Below are positions 27,582-37,549 of a stretch of 64,000 nucleotides of DNA, piece by piece. Position 1 is the stretch's first letter; each line of letters opens with the position of its first letter. The stretch comes from Camelimonas lactis (GTDB lineage: Bacteria > Pseudomonadota > Alphaproteobacteria > Rhizobiales > Beijerinckiaceae): contig NZ_SLWL01000003.1 of assembly GCF_004342915.1 (NCBI RefSeq), forward strand, positions 1 through 64,000, written 5' to 3'. The notes beneath the pieces are model-generated. The model was given only the letters and a program-made list of their open reading frames with translations, was not told the origin of the DNA and did no database searches. The position numbers were made by a program, and so were the translations under genes.

Positions 27582-27917
27582 TCAGTCGCCGCCCGCCAGC
27601 CCGGCCAGCCGGGCCGCGAGCTCAGCGGGGCTGGCCGCGCCTGCGGCGATGCTCAGCGTCTTGACCCTGGCCGTATGGCCGCCCGTTACCTCGACCTGGG
27701 ACGCGGCGACGCCAAGGCTCTTCGCCACCAGCCTGGTCAGGGCGGCGTTGGCCTGCCCGTTCTCTGGCGCGGCGCGCACCCGGGCCTTCAGCACCGGCCG
27801 GCCGTCATCGCGCATCTCCACCCCTTCAAGGGCGTCGCGGCCGCCGCGCGGCGTCAGGCGCACCATCAGGCGCAGGGCGCCGTTGTCGATGCGCCAGGGG
27901 CGCTCCCCGTCCGCCAT
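27582..27917 (-). CDS. DUF167 (YggU) family protein
   Basis: 111 residues from ATG 27917. Family features: LMVRLTPRGGRDALEGV, VLKARVRAAPENGQANAALT and VEVTGGHTARVKTLSI. A small cytoplasmic protein of unknown function that commonly follows YggT, as here (17-bp gap). Confidence 0.92.
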   Translation of the reverse strand: MADGERPWRIDNGALRLMVRLTPRGGRDALEGVEMRDDGRPVLKARVRAAPENGQANAALTRLVAKSLGVAASQVEVTGGHTARVKTLSIAAGAASPAELAARLAGLAGGD

Positions 27918-27934
27918 GATCTGTCCGTCCCCGG

Positions 27935-28225
27935 TCAGATCACCGCCGGGTAGAGATAGAGCACGATGACGCGCTGCAGGAAGAAGATGATCAGCAGCAG
28001 GATCACCGGCGAGACGTCGACCCCGCCCAGATTGGGCAGGATATTGCGGATCGGCCGCAACGCCGGCTCGGTGACGCGCTCCAGGAATGTCCATATGGCG
28101 CGCACGAAATCGTTGCGGACATTCATGACATTGAAGGCGACCAGCCAGCTCAGGATCGCCGATGCGATGATGAGCCAGGTGTAAATCTCAAGAACGACCA
28201 TGAGGACGTCGAGAATAGCGCGCAT
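27935..28225 (-). CDS. YggT family inner-membrane protein
   Basis: 96 residues; ATG 28225 is preferred because GAGAGG lies just upstream. Two membrane segments (about 5-28 and 68-90) flank the conserved [20 protein letters not shown] loop that defines the family. Likely roles in envelope or osmotic physiology are proposed for homologues but not established. Confidence 0.92.
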   Translation of the reverse strand: MRAILDVLMVVLEIYTWLIIASAILSWLVAFNVMNVRNDFVRAIWTFLERVTEPALRPIRNILPNLGGVDVSPVILLLIIFFLQRVIVLYLYPAVI

Positions 28226-28319
28226 AAGCCCTCTCACCTGCAACAGAAACCTGCCGCCGGTTTAAACCGGAACCATAGCGCGAACAAGCGTGCTGGCGCA
28301 CGCACACGTCGTCGGCGCG

Positions 28320-29834
28320 TCAGGCCGCCGTGCGCAGCAGGTCGGTGACCACCCGCTCAAGCTCCTTCAATGAACCGCAGCTGATGCTGCGGTTGCAGTA
28401 GGCGGCGTAGATGGGCATGACGCTGTCGCCGCTACCCCAGCGGCTGCGGTGCTCGGGGTTGAGGAACAGCACCCGCTTCGCCCGCTGCTGGATGGTTTGC
28501 AGGATGTCGGCGCGCGGGTCGCCATTATTGTTGCGGGCGTCGCCGAGGATGATCACCGTCGTGCGCCGGTCCACGTCGTCCAGCGCCAGCTGCTCGAAAT
28601 CGCGGAAGGCGTGGCCATAGTCGGTGGAGCCGCCAAAGCGCTGCAGCGTGCGGCCCATGGCGACGTCGGGCGGATAATTGTCAAACAGCTCCGTCACCTC
28701 GCCCAGGTTGCTGGAGAAGGCGAAGGAGCGCACCTCCGGCAGCACCTCGTGCAGGGAGTGCAGGAACAGCAGCAGGAAGCGCGACACCTGGGCGACCGAT
28801 CCCGAGACGTCGCAGATCAGCATCACCCTGGGCCGGTCGACCTTCGTGCGCTTCCAGATGGTGTGGAACGGCACGCCCTCGAACTGGATGTTGGCCCGGA
28901 TCGTCCGCCGCGCGTCCAGCGTCCCGCGCCGCGCTTTGGTGCGCCGGCGCGAGTGCAGCGACACCAGCCGCTTGGCCATCTTGCGCACCAGCCCCTGCAT
29001 GATCTGCATGTCGGAGCGTTCGATCAGGCCGATGCGCTGGCTGGCCAGCATGTCCTCGCGCAGCCGCCGGCCCTCATTGCCGGCGAACAGCTGCATCTGG
29101 GTTTCCACATACTCCCGCACCTGCTCGTGCAGGCCCGCGCGCAGGCCGCGCAGCCGTGTGGCCCGCGCCGCGGCGGCCGCGTTGGAGCCGCCCTCCGCCT
29201 GGTCGATCCAGCGGCCCAGCTCCTCGCTGCCCATCAATTGCAGGATGCGCCACTGATACATGCCGCGCTGGGTGAAAAAGCGGATATCGGAAAGCCCGGC
29301 CTGCTGCGCCGCTTCGGCCAGACGCAGCGCCAGGTGGGCAGCGTCGCCGGCCTCGAGCAACTGCGCCAGTTCCTCGGCCATGGTCAGGCTCTCGCCTTCC
29401 GCCCCGAACATCCCGGCGTCCTGGTCGCCGCCGGCCTTGTCGCCAGGTTTGCCCTCGCCCTTGCCGGTCGCCTTGCCGGAGCCCTGGCCCGAACCACCCG
29501 AGGACGCCATGCCAGTGACGCCGGCTTCCTCGTCGTCGCCGTCGGCCTGGTCGTCAGGGCCCTGCTCTTCGGCGTCGCAGTTACCGGCGGCGCTGTTGGC
29601 GGGTTCCGGCGGCGTGAACGGCGCGAAGGCGAAGAACCTGTCGAAGACGTCCCAGAACGCCTCCTTGTCAGCGTCGGACTTGGCCAGCGCCTGGGAGAGC
29701 CCGTGCGCCAGCAGCATACGGTCCTCATAGCCCACCAGCCCGAGCACGGCCTCCGCGTCGATCACCTCGGACGGCGAAATGCGTACGTCGGCCTCGCGCA
29801 GGGCCTTGATGAATTCGCCGAGAACCTGGGTCAT
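28320..29834 (-). CDS. VWA-containing CoxE-like protein
   Basis: 504 residues from ATG 29834 (GGAAGG upstream). The C-terminal half carries a von Willebrand A-like domain with the metal-site start LICDVSGSV and later STDYGHAFRDFEQL and TTVIILGDARNN. The N-terminal part is an acidic, Gly-rich linker flanked by helical regions. It pairs with a MoxR AAA+ ATPase upstream (64-bp gap), a standard combination thought to act as a chaperone for cofactor or metal insertion. The client cannot be identified here; no CO dehydrogenase genes are near. Confidence 0.9.
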   Translation of the reverse strand: MTQVLGEFIKALREADVRISPSEVIDAEAVLGLVGYEDRMLLAHGLSQALAKSDADKEAFWDVFDRFFAFAPFTPPEPANSAAGNCDAEEQGPDDQADGDDEEAGVTGMASSGGSGQGSGKATGKGEGKPGDKAGGDQDAGMFGAEGESLTMAEELAQLLEAGDAAHLALRLAEAAQQAGLSDIRFFTQRGMYQWRILQLMGSEELGRWIDQAEGGSNAAAAARATRLRGLRAGLHEQVREYVETQMQLFAGNEGRRLREDMLASQRIGLIERSDMQIMQGLVRKMAKRLVSLHSRRRTKARRGTLDARRTIRANIQFEGVPFHTIWKRTKVDRPRVMLICDVSGSVAQVSRFLLLFLHSLHEVLPEVRSFAFSSNLGEVTELFDNYPPDVAMGRTLQRFGGSTDYGHAFRDFEQLALDDVDRRTTVIILGDARNNNGDPRADILQTIQQRAKRVLFLNPEHRSRWGSGDSVMPIYAAYCNRSISCGSLKELERVVTDLLRTAA

Positions 29835-29898
29835 GGCTTCCTTCCGGAGCAGCGGCGCGCGGGCGAGGGACCCGCGCCGCCTTCTCCCGTCTTGCTGT

Positions 29899-30909
<1,011 letters not shown>

Positions 30910-31013
30910 GGAAATGATCTGGCCTCTTTAACCCGGATCAGCGCGATGCGGGGATACCTTTGGGATATCTTTGCTGGAGCATGTCCAGGAGGATAACCGG
31001 TGAAAATGCTGTC

Positions 31014-32060
31014 TCACTCTGTTGAGCCGGCGCCGGCGCGAACCCGCTCCGCCAGGCGCGCCTGGTAAACGCCCCGGGCATGACGCGCCACCGTGGCCAT
31101 CAGCGCGAACCATTTGAACAGCCGCTGCGCGTCCGCGCTGTCAGCCCCGCCGCCCGGCAGGACCGCAAGCCGCTCCAGCGCCAGCGCGTTCAGGTTCTTG
31201 ACGCCCACCAGCGTGGCGATGTCATGGTGCTCGCGCCCCGGGCCTGCGTCCAGGGCGCGGGCGGCTTTCTCCGCGCCCATATGGATCAGCGCGGCGAAAC
31301 CGGCCAGGGCGCCAATCTCACCGTCCGCTTCCGCGGGAGCCGCGGTCGCCGCCTTCGCCAGCAGCGTCTCAAACGCCGCCGCCTGCACGCTCAGCCCCAC
31401 GGAATCCTCCAGCGTGCGGAACGGCAGCGCCAGCCGGGTGAAGGCGTCGCCGTCAACCGGCAGCAACGCGTCATCTGACAGGAAGACGTTGTCGAGCACA
31501 ACCGGGCAATGCTTGCCATGCTTGCCCGCGTCGTCGCCGGCCTGGATGTCGAGCCCTTCGGCGTCGCGCGGCGTCAGGAAGGCGCCAAAGCGCTTGCGCC
31601 CCTCCACCTCCCCGACAATGGCGATCACGATGATCAGCCCGGCGACCGGCGCGTTGGTCACCCAGGCCTTGCGGCCGTTCAGCCGCCAGCCGCCGGGCGC
31701 CTTTTCAGCGCGGGTTTTCAGCAGCTTCGGACGGGCGCCGGCGTCCGGCTCCGAGACGGCCAGGGACAGGGCGATGATCTCGCCCGTGGCCAGGGCCGGC
31801 AGCCAGCGCTGCTTCTGCGCCGGCGAACCATGCTCACCGATGAACGCGCGGGTGGCGATCTGGCGCACCGCATAGGCCATGCCCACGGAGGGGTCGCCCG
31901 ATTCCAGCGTCAGCGCCCGCGCTGTCGCGGCGATGTCAGCATAACCGCCGCCATCGCCCCACGGCGCCGGAAGGCCGACGCGGAACAGGCCGCGCCGTTT
32001 CGCTTCCGCCATCCAGCCGGCGGCGGACTGATGCGCGGCGTGGCCGGCCGGCTCGGTCAT
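31014..32060 (-). CDS. Acyl-CoA dehydrogenase-like flavoprotein (atypical)
   Basis: 348 residues, shorter than the usual 380-400. The N-terminal and middle domains are recognisable: GLFRVGLPAPWGDGGGYADI, SGDPSVGMAYAVRQIATRAF, FAD/substrate motif ALSLAVSEPDAGARP and KAWVTNAPVAGLIIV. The C-terminal helical domain is divergent: the usual GGxGY-type motif is absent and the catalytic Glu cannot be placed by eye. It follows an AtuA-like gene by 179 bp on the same strand. Likely FAD-binding and acting on an acyl-CoA, but whether it is a dehydrogenase is uncertain. Confidence 0.72.
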   Translation of the reverse strand: MTEPAGHAAHQSAAGWMAEAKRRGLFRVGLPAPWGDGGGYADIAATARALTLESGDPSVGMAYAVRQIATRAFIGEHGSPAQKQRWLPALATGEIIALSLAVSEPDAGARPKLLKTRAEKAPGGWRLNGRKAWVTNAPVAGLIIVIAIVGEVEGRKRFGAFLTPRDAEGLDIQAGDDAGKHGKHCPVVLDNVFLSDDALLPVDGDAFTRLALPFRTLEDSVGLSVQAAAFETLLAKAATAAPAEADGEIGALAGFAALIHMGAEKAARALDAGPGREHHDIATLVGVKNLNALALERLAVLPGGGADSADAQRLFKWFALMATVARHARGVYQARLAERVRAGAGSTE

Positions 32061-32239
32061 GATGTCTCTCCCGTTAGAGCCGGACCTGCTGATGTTGAGG
32101 CGCTTTTGCGACCCAACAGGCGCCTCCGTCTCGTTTGGCGCGCTGGCGCGCCCTGGGGCGTCCGCGTGCTTTTTATTTTACCGCAAAGGGCGGCGGCGTC
32201 GCCCGGAGAGGACGCCGCCGCCGGTATCCCGACAGGGTC

Positions 32240-34045
32240 TTAACGCCGCAGCAGGCTGGCCGGAACCTTCACCGGCATGTCGAGCAGCTGCTGCGCCTTG
32301 CCCTTGGCCAGCGGATCCATGCGCAGGCTGGCGAACTGGCCGCCGCCCAGCGCGTCCATCAGGTGGAAGTTCATGGCGTTGAGGCCCGGCAGTTCGTAGG
32401 TCCGCACTTCCGGATTTGCTGCGCCCTCGAATTCATGGGCGAAGAACTTCAACAGCGCGTCCTGGGTCAGGGCCCGACGGATCACCGGCAGCAGCGCCGG
32501 ATCACGGGCAATGACGCCGACGTTGAAGGCGTCGCCCTTGTCGCCGGAACGGGCCCAGGCAATGTCGACCAGCGGAACCTCCACTTCGTCGTCATTGGCC
32601 GGCAGCGGCGCCTCGCTGATCTGCGGCCGCACCAGGCGGGCCGGATCGAACGGCTGGGCCGACGCGCCTTCCTGCACGGCGATGCGCTGGTCGCCCAGCG
32701 AGATGACCGGCGTCACTTCAGAGCGCGGGATCAGGAAGGAGAACACGCGCGCCACCGGCGAGATCGCCGGACGGCCGCCGAACCAGCCGGTGGTGCCCAC
32801 CGACATCGAGGTGGTCGGCGCGTCGAACTCGCGCAGGAACAGGTCCATGGCGCGGCGGTCGTCGTGCTCGACGCCGATGCGGGCGACGACTTCGCGCACG
32901 CCCAGATCACGCCCCTGCGCGCCATAGCTGGCCTCGGCGCCCAGGATTTCCACGCGCGAGGCGCGGAAAGGCCCAAGATTGCGCTGGCGCAACATTTCAT
33001 CGAGGCGGGTCAGCACGGCTTCAGCCTGCCGCTGCGCCTTGCGCGCCGCGTCGCGACCCACCACCGGGCTGGCGGCGATGCAACGCCAGCCGTCTGTCCA
33101 CGTCACCGACACCTTGTAACAGCCGGAAGGCGCATAGCCGCGCGTGTTGTCCACCAGCACCCGGTTCTCGCCGACCGGTTTCACCGTGACGGCCGAGAAA
33201 TCGCACACCACGTCCGGCAGGGCGTAGGCCTGCGGGTCGCCAACCTCGTAAAGGATCTGCTCGGCCACCGCGGCCGGCGACACCAGCCCGCCCGTGCCCG
33301 GCGGCTTGGTGACGACGAAGCTGCCGTCCGCATGGCATTCGATCACCGGATAGCCGATGTGCGCCCAGTCCGGCACGTCTTCCCAGTCAGTGAAGAGCCC
33401 ACCGGTCGCCTGGGCGCCGCATTCGATGACGTGACCGGCCAGCGAACCGGCGGCCAGCTGGTCGTAATCCGTGTCCTTCCAGCCGAACTCATGGATCAGC
33501 GGGCCGAGCGTCAGGGCGGAATCGACGACGCGGCCCGTGATCACCACGTCGGCGCCCTCGGCCAGGGCGCGGGCGATCGGGAAGCCGCCAAGATAGGCGT
33601 TGGCGCTCAGCACCGCGTCGGCGGCCGGGAAGGCGTCGCCCTTGAACATCTCGGTCTTGCCGGCGAATTCCGGCAGGCGGCCGATGAGATCGTCGCCTTC
33701 AATCACCGCGATCCTGAAGGAAAAACCGGCGTCAGCGGCGATTTTCTCCATGCGCGCCCGGCAGGCGTGCGGATTGACGCCGCCAGCGTTGGTGACGATG
33801 CGCACGCGCTTCTCGCGAATGGCGGCGAGATTGTCTTTCCACACCCAGTCCGTGAAGTCGCGGGCATAGCCCTCATCCGGCTTCTTGCGGCGCACACGGC
33901 CCAGCACCGACATGGTGGCCTCGGCCAGATAGTCCAGAACCAGATAATCGAGGTCGCCGCCGGCGATCAGTTGTGGCGCGGCGACTGATGAGTCGCCCAG
34001 AAATCCGCCTGCGCCGCCAATCCTCACGGCTTTCTTGCCGGCCAT
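32240..34045 (-). CDS. AtuA-like (DUF1446) acyclic terpene utilization family protein
   Basis: 601 residues from ATG 34045 with GGAGAAGG upstream. The N-terminal DUF1446 domain (about 1-450) has VRIGGAGGFLGDS, LDYLVLDYLAEATMSVLGR, RIVTNAGGVNPHACRARMEK, GADVVITGRVVDSALTLGPL and SLAGHVIECGAQATGGLFTD. A C-terminal domain of about 110 residues follows (LVDIAWARSGDKGDAFNVGV). AtuA is required for citronellol/geraniol growth in Pseudomonas but its chemistry is unknown. Here it lies between an amidotransferase-like gene and an acyl-CoA dehydrogenase-like gene, without the geranyl-CoA carboxylase genes of the classical atu cluster. Confidence 0.88.
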   Translation of the reverse strand: MAGKKAVRIGGAGGFLGDSSVAAPQLIAGGDLDYLVLDYLAEATMSVLGRVRRKKPDEGYARDFTDWVWKDNLAAIREKRVRIVTNAGGVNPHACRARMEKIAADAGFSFRIAVIEGDDLIGRLPEFAGKTEMFKGDAFPAADAVLSANAYLGGFPIARALAEGADVVITGRVVDSALTLGPLIHEFGWKDTDYDQLAAGSLAGHVIECGAQATGGLFTDWEDVPDWAHIGYPVIECHADGSFVVTKPPGTGGLVSPAAVAEQILYEVGDPQAYALPDVVCDFSAVTVKPVGENRVLVDNTRGYAPSGCYKVSVTWTDGWRCIAASPVVGRDAARKAQRQAEAVLTRLDEMLRQRNLGPFRASRVEILGAEASYGAQGRDLGVREVVARIGVEHDDRRAMDLFLREFDAPTTSMSVGTTGWFGGRPAISPVARVFSFLIPRSEVTPVISLGDQRIAVQEGASAQPFDPARLVRPQISEAPLPANDDEVEVPLVDIAWARSGDKGDAFNVGVIARDPALLPVIRRALTQDALLKFFAHEFEGAANPEVRTYELPGLNAMNFHLMDALGGGQFASLRMDPLAKGKAQQLLDMPVKVPASLLRR

Positions 34046-34261
34046 GGTATGCCTTCTCCCGAACAATCGCTTGATTGGGGAGGCACGTTACATGGCTTGC
34101 CCAGGGGCGGCAATGTTCACCAGAGCATGGACGGACGCCCTTTCCGGCGACCAGCACATGACGCAACGGCGCCAGATCATCGCATCCCTGGACGCGACGT
34201 CACCGGCGCCTGCCGCCGCCCCGACCTGAACCGGGCCGCCCGCACTGGCCCCGGACCGTGA

Positions 34262-35200
34262 TCAGCGGACGCGGCGAATGACGCGCGGCAGGTCCGGCTC
34301 GACGACATGCGCCGCGCCTTCCGTTTCCGCCAGCAGGCGGTCGCCATGGTGCGGCGGGGCCGGATGCGCGCCCGGGTCACCGGCCATGGGATGCGCCGGC
34401 GTCCCGTCCAGGCGCTGCGCGCCGCGCCCGCCGTCGAGCCAGCGATCGAGAAACATCCCCAGCCACAGCCGCACCGCCGGATCGTACATGAAGCGGCCGC
34501 GATGGTGCAGCGGCGCCGCCTGGGCGCCTGGGGCATTCATGCGGGCGGCGGCCAGGGTGGTCCAGCGATACACCATGGCGTGCGTCACTTCCGGGTGAAA
34601 CTGGAAGCCGAAGGCCGCGTCGCCGTAACGGATGGCCTGCACGGGAAAATCGTCGCCCTCGGCCAACGCCACCGCGCCGCGCGGCGTGTCGAACCCCTCG
34701 CGGTGCCAGTGGTAGACGTGGGTTGGCCACGGCGCGCCGAGCTCATCGGCGAAATCAAGGCCGGCGCGGGTCGGGCGGATGGGGTAGTAGCCAATCTCGG
34801 CCCGGCCGTCCGCATGGGCGCAAACATTGCCGCCGAGGTGGCGGCACAGCATCTGGGCGCCAAGGCACAGCCCGAGGAACGGCTTCTCTTCCTTCAACGC
34901 CACGCCGATGAAATCCGTCTCCGCCCGCAGCCAGTCGTCCCCGTCGTTGGCGCTCATGGGCCCGCCGAAAATCACCACGCCGGCGTGCAGCGCCAGGGTC
35001 TCCGGCAGGCGGTCGCCCAGGCGCGGGCGCCGGATATCAAGCGGGTGGCCACGCTCCGCCAGCAGGCGGCCGACGCGCCCCGGCGTCGAGCCCTCCTGAT
35101 GCAGAATGATGAGAACCGGCAGTTTGTCCGCGCTCGCCGCAGGGCGCCTGACAAGCTGTTCATCACGCCGCGCGCCGGCGTCACTGAATTTCATCACCAT
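34262..35200 (-). CDS. Class I glutamine amidotransferase-like protein
   Basis: 312 residues. GATase1 fold: VVIFGGPMSANDGDDW, nucleophile elbow PFLGLCLGAQMLCRHLG, and the His/Glu pair in AFGFQFHPEVTHAMVYRW. It resembles GMP-synthase-like amidotransferases of unknown acceptor. About 70 extra C-terminal residues, rich in Pro, His and Arg, follow the domain. First gene of a three-gene minus-strand set with AtuA and the acyl-CoA dehydrogenase (216-bp and 194-bp gaps). A role in glutamine- or gamma-glutamyl-linked chemistry is possible, not shown. Confidence 0.82.
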   Translation of the reverse strand: MVMKFSDAGARRDEQLVRRPAASADKLPVLIILHQEGSTPGRVGRLLAERGHPLDIRRPRLGDRLPETLALHAGVVIFGGPMSANDGDDWLRAETDFIGVALKEEKPFLGLCLGAQMLCRHLGGNVCAHADGRAEIGYYPIRPTRAGLDFADELGAPWPTHVYHWHREGFDTPRGAVALAEGDDFPVQAIRYGDAAFGFQFHPEVTHAMVYRWTTLAAARMNAPGAQAAPLHHRGRFMYDPAVRLWLGMFLDRWLDGGRGAQRLDGTPAHPMAGDPGAHPAPPHHGDRLLAETEGAAHVVEPDLPRVIRRVR

Positions 35201-35505
35201 GTCCCAGTCCTGCCGCAGCGCGCAGCTCCGGTATGCTTTGCCTCCAGCCTGCGACCCTGCGGACGCGCCTGTCGGCCAACGATCAATATTTTGGAATCCC
35301 GAAGCGCGACAGATGAATTTTCCATCGCGCGCCTCTCCATAAGGTTAATATATTTGCGGCGCGGCCATGGCGCCACGTGCATGGATGCACGCCTCCAGAG
35401 GCAACGTTGCAACCGGCGCGTGTCCGGCCCCCAAAGTCGCCGGTCAGGCGCGGATCACCATGCGGCCCGTTATGCGCGGCCGACCATCTGAAGGAAGATT
35501 GCGGC
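35201..35505. promoter_or_regulatory. Divergent intergenic region, 305 bp
   Basis: It separates the amidotransferase gene (minus) from the small secreted protein and P450 genes (plus), so it should carry promoters both ways. It is locally AT-rich at 35,285-35,360. No confident -35/-10 pair or operator could be chosen by eye. Confidence 0.4.
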
Positions 35506-35826
35506 ATGAGACGGGCGCGCCTCACCTGGACTTTCCTGCTTGCCGCCAGCCTGGCGGGCGTCGTGGAGGCGCGCGCGGCGCTGGCGCCCAACTACCAGCG
35601 TCTGGCGGAACTGCGCGCCATTCTTGATGATCCGGCCGTGATCGCGGCCTTCGGCGCCGCGCCCATTACCAGCATCACGCATGTTGGTTCCGACAGCTAT
35701 CTGGTCGCCAGCGAAACCTGTCAGCTGTCCGTACGCATCGTCGGCCATGCCCTCCCTTCCGGCATGGTCGGCCCGCGCCGTTTTTCCGTGAGCGCTGGCA
35801 AGGCAAGCTGTCGCGGCGGCCGGTGA
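35506..35826 (+). CDS. Small secreted hypothetical protein
   Basis: 106 residues from ATG 35506 with AAGGAAG upstream. It has a clear signal peptide (MRRARLTWTFLLAASLAGVV, cleavage near ARA at 24). The mature part holds two cysteines (SETCQLSV, KASCRGG) that could form a disulphide. Ends 156 bp before the P450 start, same strand. No family recognised; a role in the following catabolic set is possible only by position. Confidence 0.6.
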   Translation: MRRARLTWTFLLAASLAGVVEARAALAPNYQRLAELRAILDDPAVIAAFGAAPITSITHVGSDSYLVASETCQLSVRIVGHALPSGMVGPRRFSVSAGKASCRGGR

Positions 35827-35982
35827 AAACATCAGGGTTGAATCATTAAAAAAACGGGTGACACGGAACACGTGTACCGTATATCCTGCCATCCAGGGCA
35901 TGAACGACCTTGGCCGCCCCGCGCGGCGCGTACCGGATTGGCAAAAATATCCGGACGGTTTCACAAGCCCGGGAGGACGCAC

Positions 35983-37311
35983 ATGACGCAGCAGACAACG
36001 GCGGCGACATCGCCCGCTCTTGACCTCGATATTCCTGAAAATCTGGCGCGGGCCCTTGTGACGCCGCGCAGCTACGCCACCGGCGAAACCACCGAAGCGC
36101 ACCGTTGGCTCCGCGCCAACAATCCGCTTGGCGTCGCCCGGCTCGAGGGCTTCGATCCGTTCTGGGTCGTCACCAGACACGAAGATCTCGCCGCCATCTC
36201 CCGCAACAACAAGCTGTTCCTTAGCGGCGAAAAACCAACCACCCTCACCGACCGGGCGACAGACGAGCGGGCGCGGGAAATCACCGGCGGCTCGCCCCAC
36301 CTGGTGCGCTCGCTGGTGCAGATGGACGCGCCGGACCACCCCAAATACCGCGCCCTGACCCAGGGCTGGTTCATGCCGCAGAACGTCAAAAAACTTGAGG
36401 CGGCCATTCGCGGAATCGCCCGCAAGAACGTCCAGAAATTCCTCGACACCGACGGGACGTGCGACTTCGTCAAGGACGTGGCGCTTGGCTACCCGCTTCA
36501 CGTCATCATGAGCATTCTCGGCGTGCCGGAGCAGGACGAGCCGCGCATGCTGAAGCTGACCCAGGAGCTGTTTGGCGCGCGCGACCCCGAGCAGACGCGC
36601 GTCATGGGCGAAATGACGCCCCAGCAGCTGGCGATGATGATCAAGATGGTGCTGGATGACTTCGCCAGCTACTTTGGCGCGATCAGCGAAGCCCGTCGCA
36701 AGGAGCCGCAAGACGATCTCGCCACGGTGATCGCCAACGCCATCGTCGATGGCGAGCCGATCTCCGACCGCGAAGCCGCCGGCTACTACACCATCGTCGC
36801 CACCGCCGGCCACGACACCACCTCCACCACCACCGCCACCGCCATGGCGGCGCTGGCGGACAATCCGGAGTTGCTGCGCGCGCTGAAGGCTGACCCGTCG
36901 AAGATCGGCGCCTTCATTGATGAAGCCATCCGCTGGGCCTCGCCGGTGAAGACCTTCATGCGCTCAGCCAGCGAAGACACCGAGTTGCGCGGCCGCAAGA
37001 TCGCCAAAGGCGACTGGCTGATGCTTTGCTATGAATCGGCCAACCGTGACGAGGACGTCTTCGAGAAGCCGTACGAGTTTCGTCTCGACCGCACGCCGAA
37101 CCGCCAGATCTCCTTCGGCGGCGGCGGCCACGTCTGCCTTGGCCAGCACCTCGCCCGCATGGAAATGCGCATCCTTTACGAAGAGCTGCTGCCTTATGTG
37201 GCCTCCGTCCGGCGTAATGGCGAACAGCGCATTTCCGAGAGCACCTTCGTCTGCGGCCTGAAGACGCTGCCGATCGTGTGGGAGCGCGATGCGTCGGCGC
37301 CCGCGCCGTAA
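35983..37311 (+). CDS. Cytochrome P450, resembling the CYP108 (P450terp) group
   Basis: 442 residues from ATG 35983, with GGGAGG eight bases upstream. I-helix AGHDTTSTTT (about 274), K-helix ExxR in EAIRW (about 313), and heme-binding loop FGGGGHVCLGQHLA with the thiolate Cys near 383. Whole stretches recall P450terp, the alpha-terpineol hydroxylase: PHLVRSLVQMDAPDHPKYRA, CDFVKDVALGYPLHVIMSIL, GVPEQDEPRMLKLTQELFG. Soluble class I bacterial P450 that needs a ferredoxin and reductase; neither is encoded nearby. It precedes an alcohol and an aldehyde dehydrogenase gene, so hydroxylation of a terpenoid or similar molecule is the suggested first step. The exact subfamily needs alignment. Confidence 0.88.
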   Translation: MTQQTTAATSPALDLDIPENLARALVTPRSYATGETTEAHRWLRANNPLGVARLEGFDPFWVVTRHEDLAAISRNNKLFLSGEKPTTLTDRATDERAREITGGSPHLVRSLVQMDAPDHPKYRALTQGWFMPQNVKKLEAAIRGIARKNVQKFLDTDGTCDFVKDVALGYPLHVIMSILGVPEQDEPRMLKLTQELFGARDPEQTRVMGEMTPQQLAMMIKMVLDDFASYFGAISEARRKEPQDDLATVIANAIVDGEPISDREAAGYYTIVATAGHDTTSTTTATAMAALADNPELLRALKADPSKIGAFIDEAIRWASPVKTFMRSASEDTELRGRKIAKGDWLMLCYESANRDEDVFEKPYEFRLDRTPNRQISFGGGGHVCLGQHLARMEMRILYEELLPYVASVRRNGEQRISESTFVCGLKTLPIVWERDASAPAP

Positions 37312-37496
37312 CGCCAGAACCGGCGCGACCCGCCAGGCGTGATTGGGCGTGACCTGGCACGGCACGGCATGGCGTGGGACGGGCGGCGACTGACGCCGCG
37401 CCGCCGGTGCCATCACGCCTTGCCGCTGGCGATGCCGGCGTGACGCCGCAAGCAGCATCCGGCGCGGTTCGCCGCGCCGCCCCTGTCATGGAGCAG

Positions 37497-37523
37497 CCCG
37501 CCCTGGCGGCCTCGCCAGGCGGG
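37497..37523 (+). terminator. GC-rich hairpin between P450 and alcohol dehydrogenase
   Basis: CCCGCC-c-TGGCG pairs with CGCCAGGCGGG (11 pairs with one bulged C, loop of four). No T-run follows, so it could be a partial terminator or an mRNA processing or stability element that sets P450 apart from the dehydrogenases. Confidence 0.4.
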
Positions 37524-37549
37524 CGCTTCCCGCATGCTGAAAGTCCATC

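Noticed and set aside
35470-36813. 447-residue open frame antisense to the P450 gene
   Set aside because: The P450 heme loop, ExxR and I-helix motifs fix the coding strand; the mirror product resembles nothing.
37312-37549. A ferredoxin gene between P450 and alcohol dehydrogenase
   Set aside because: I looked for a short Cys-rich frame that could be the redox partner; none is present, only GC-rich non-coding DNA and a hairpin.
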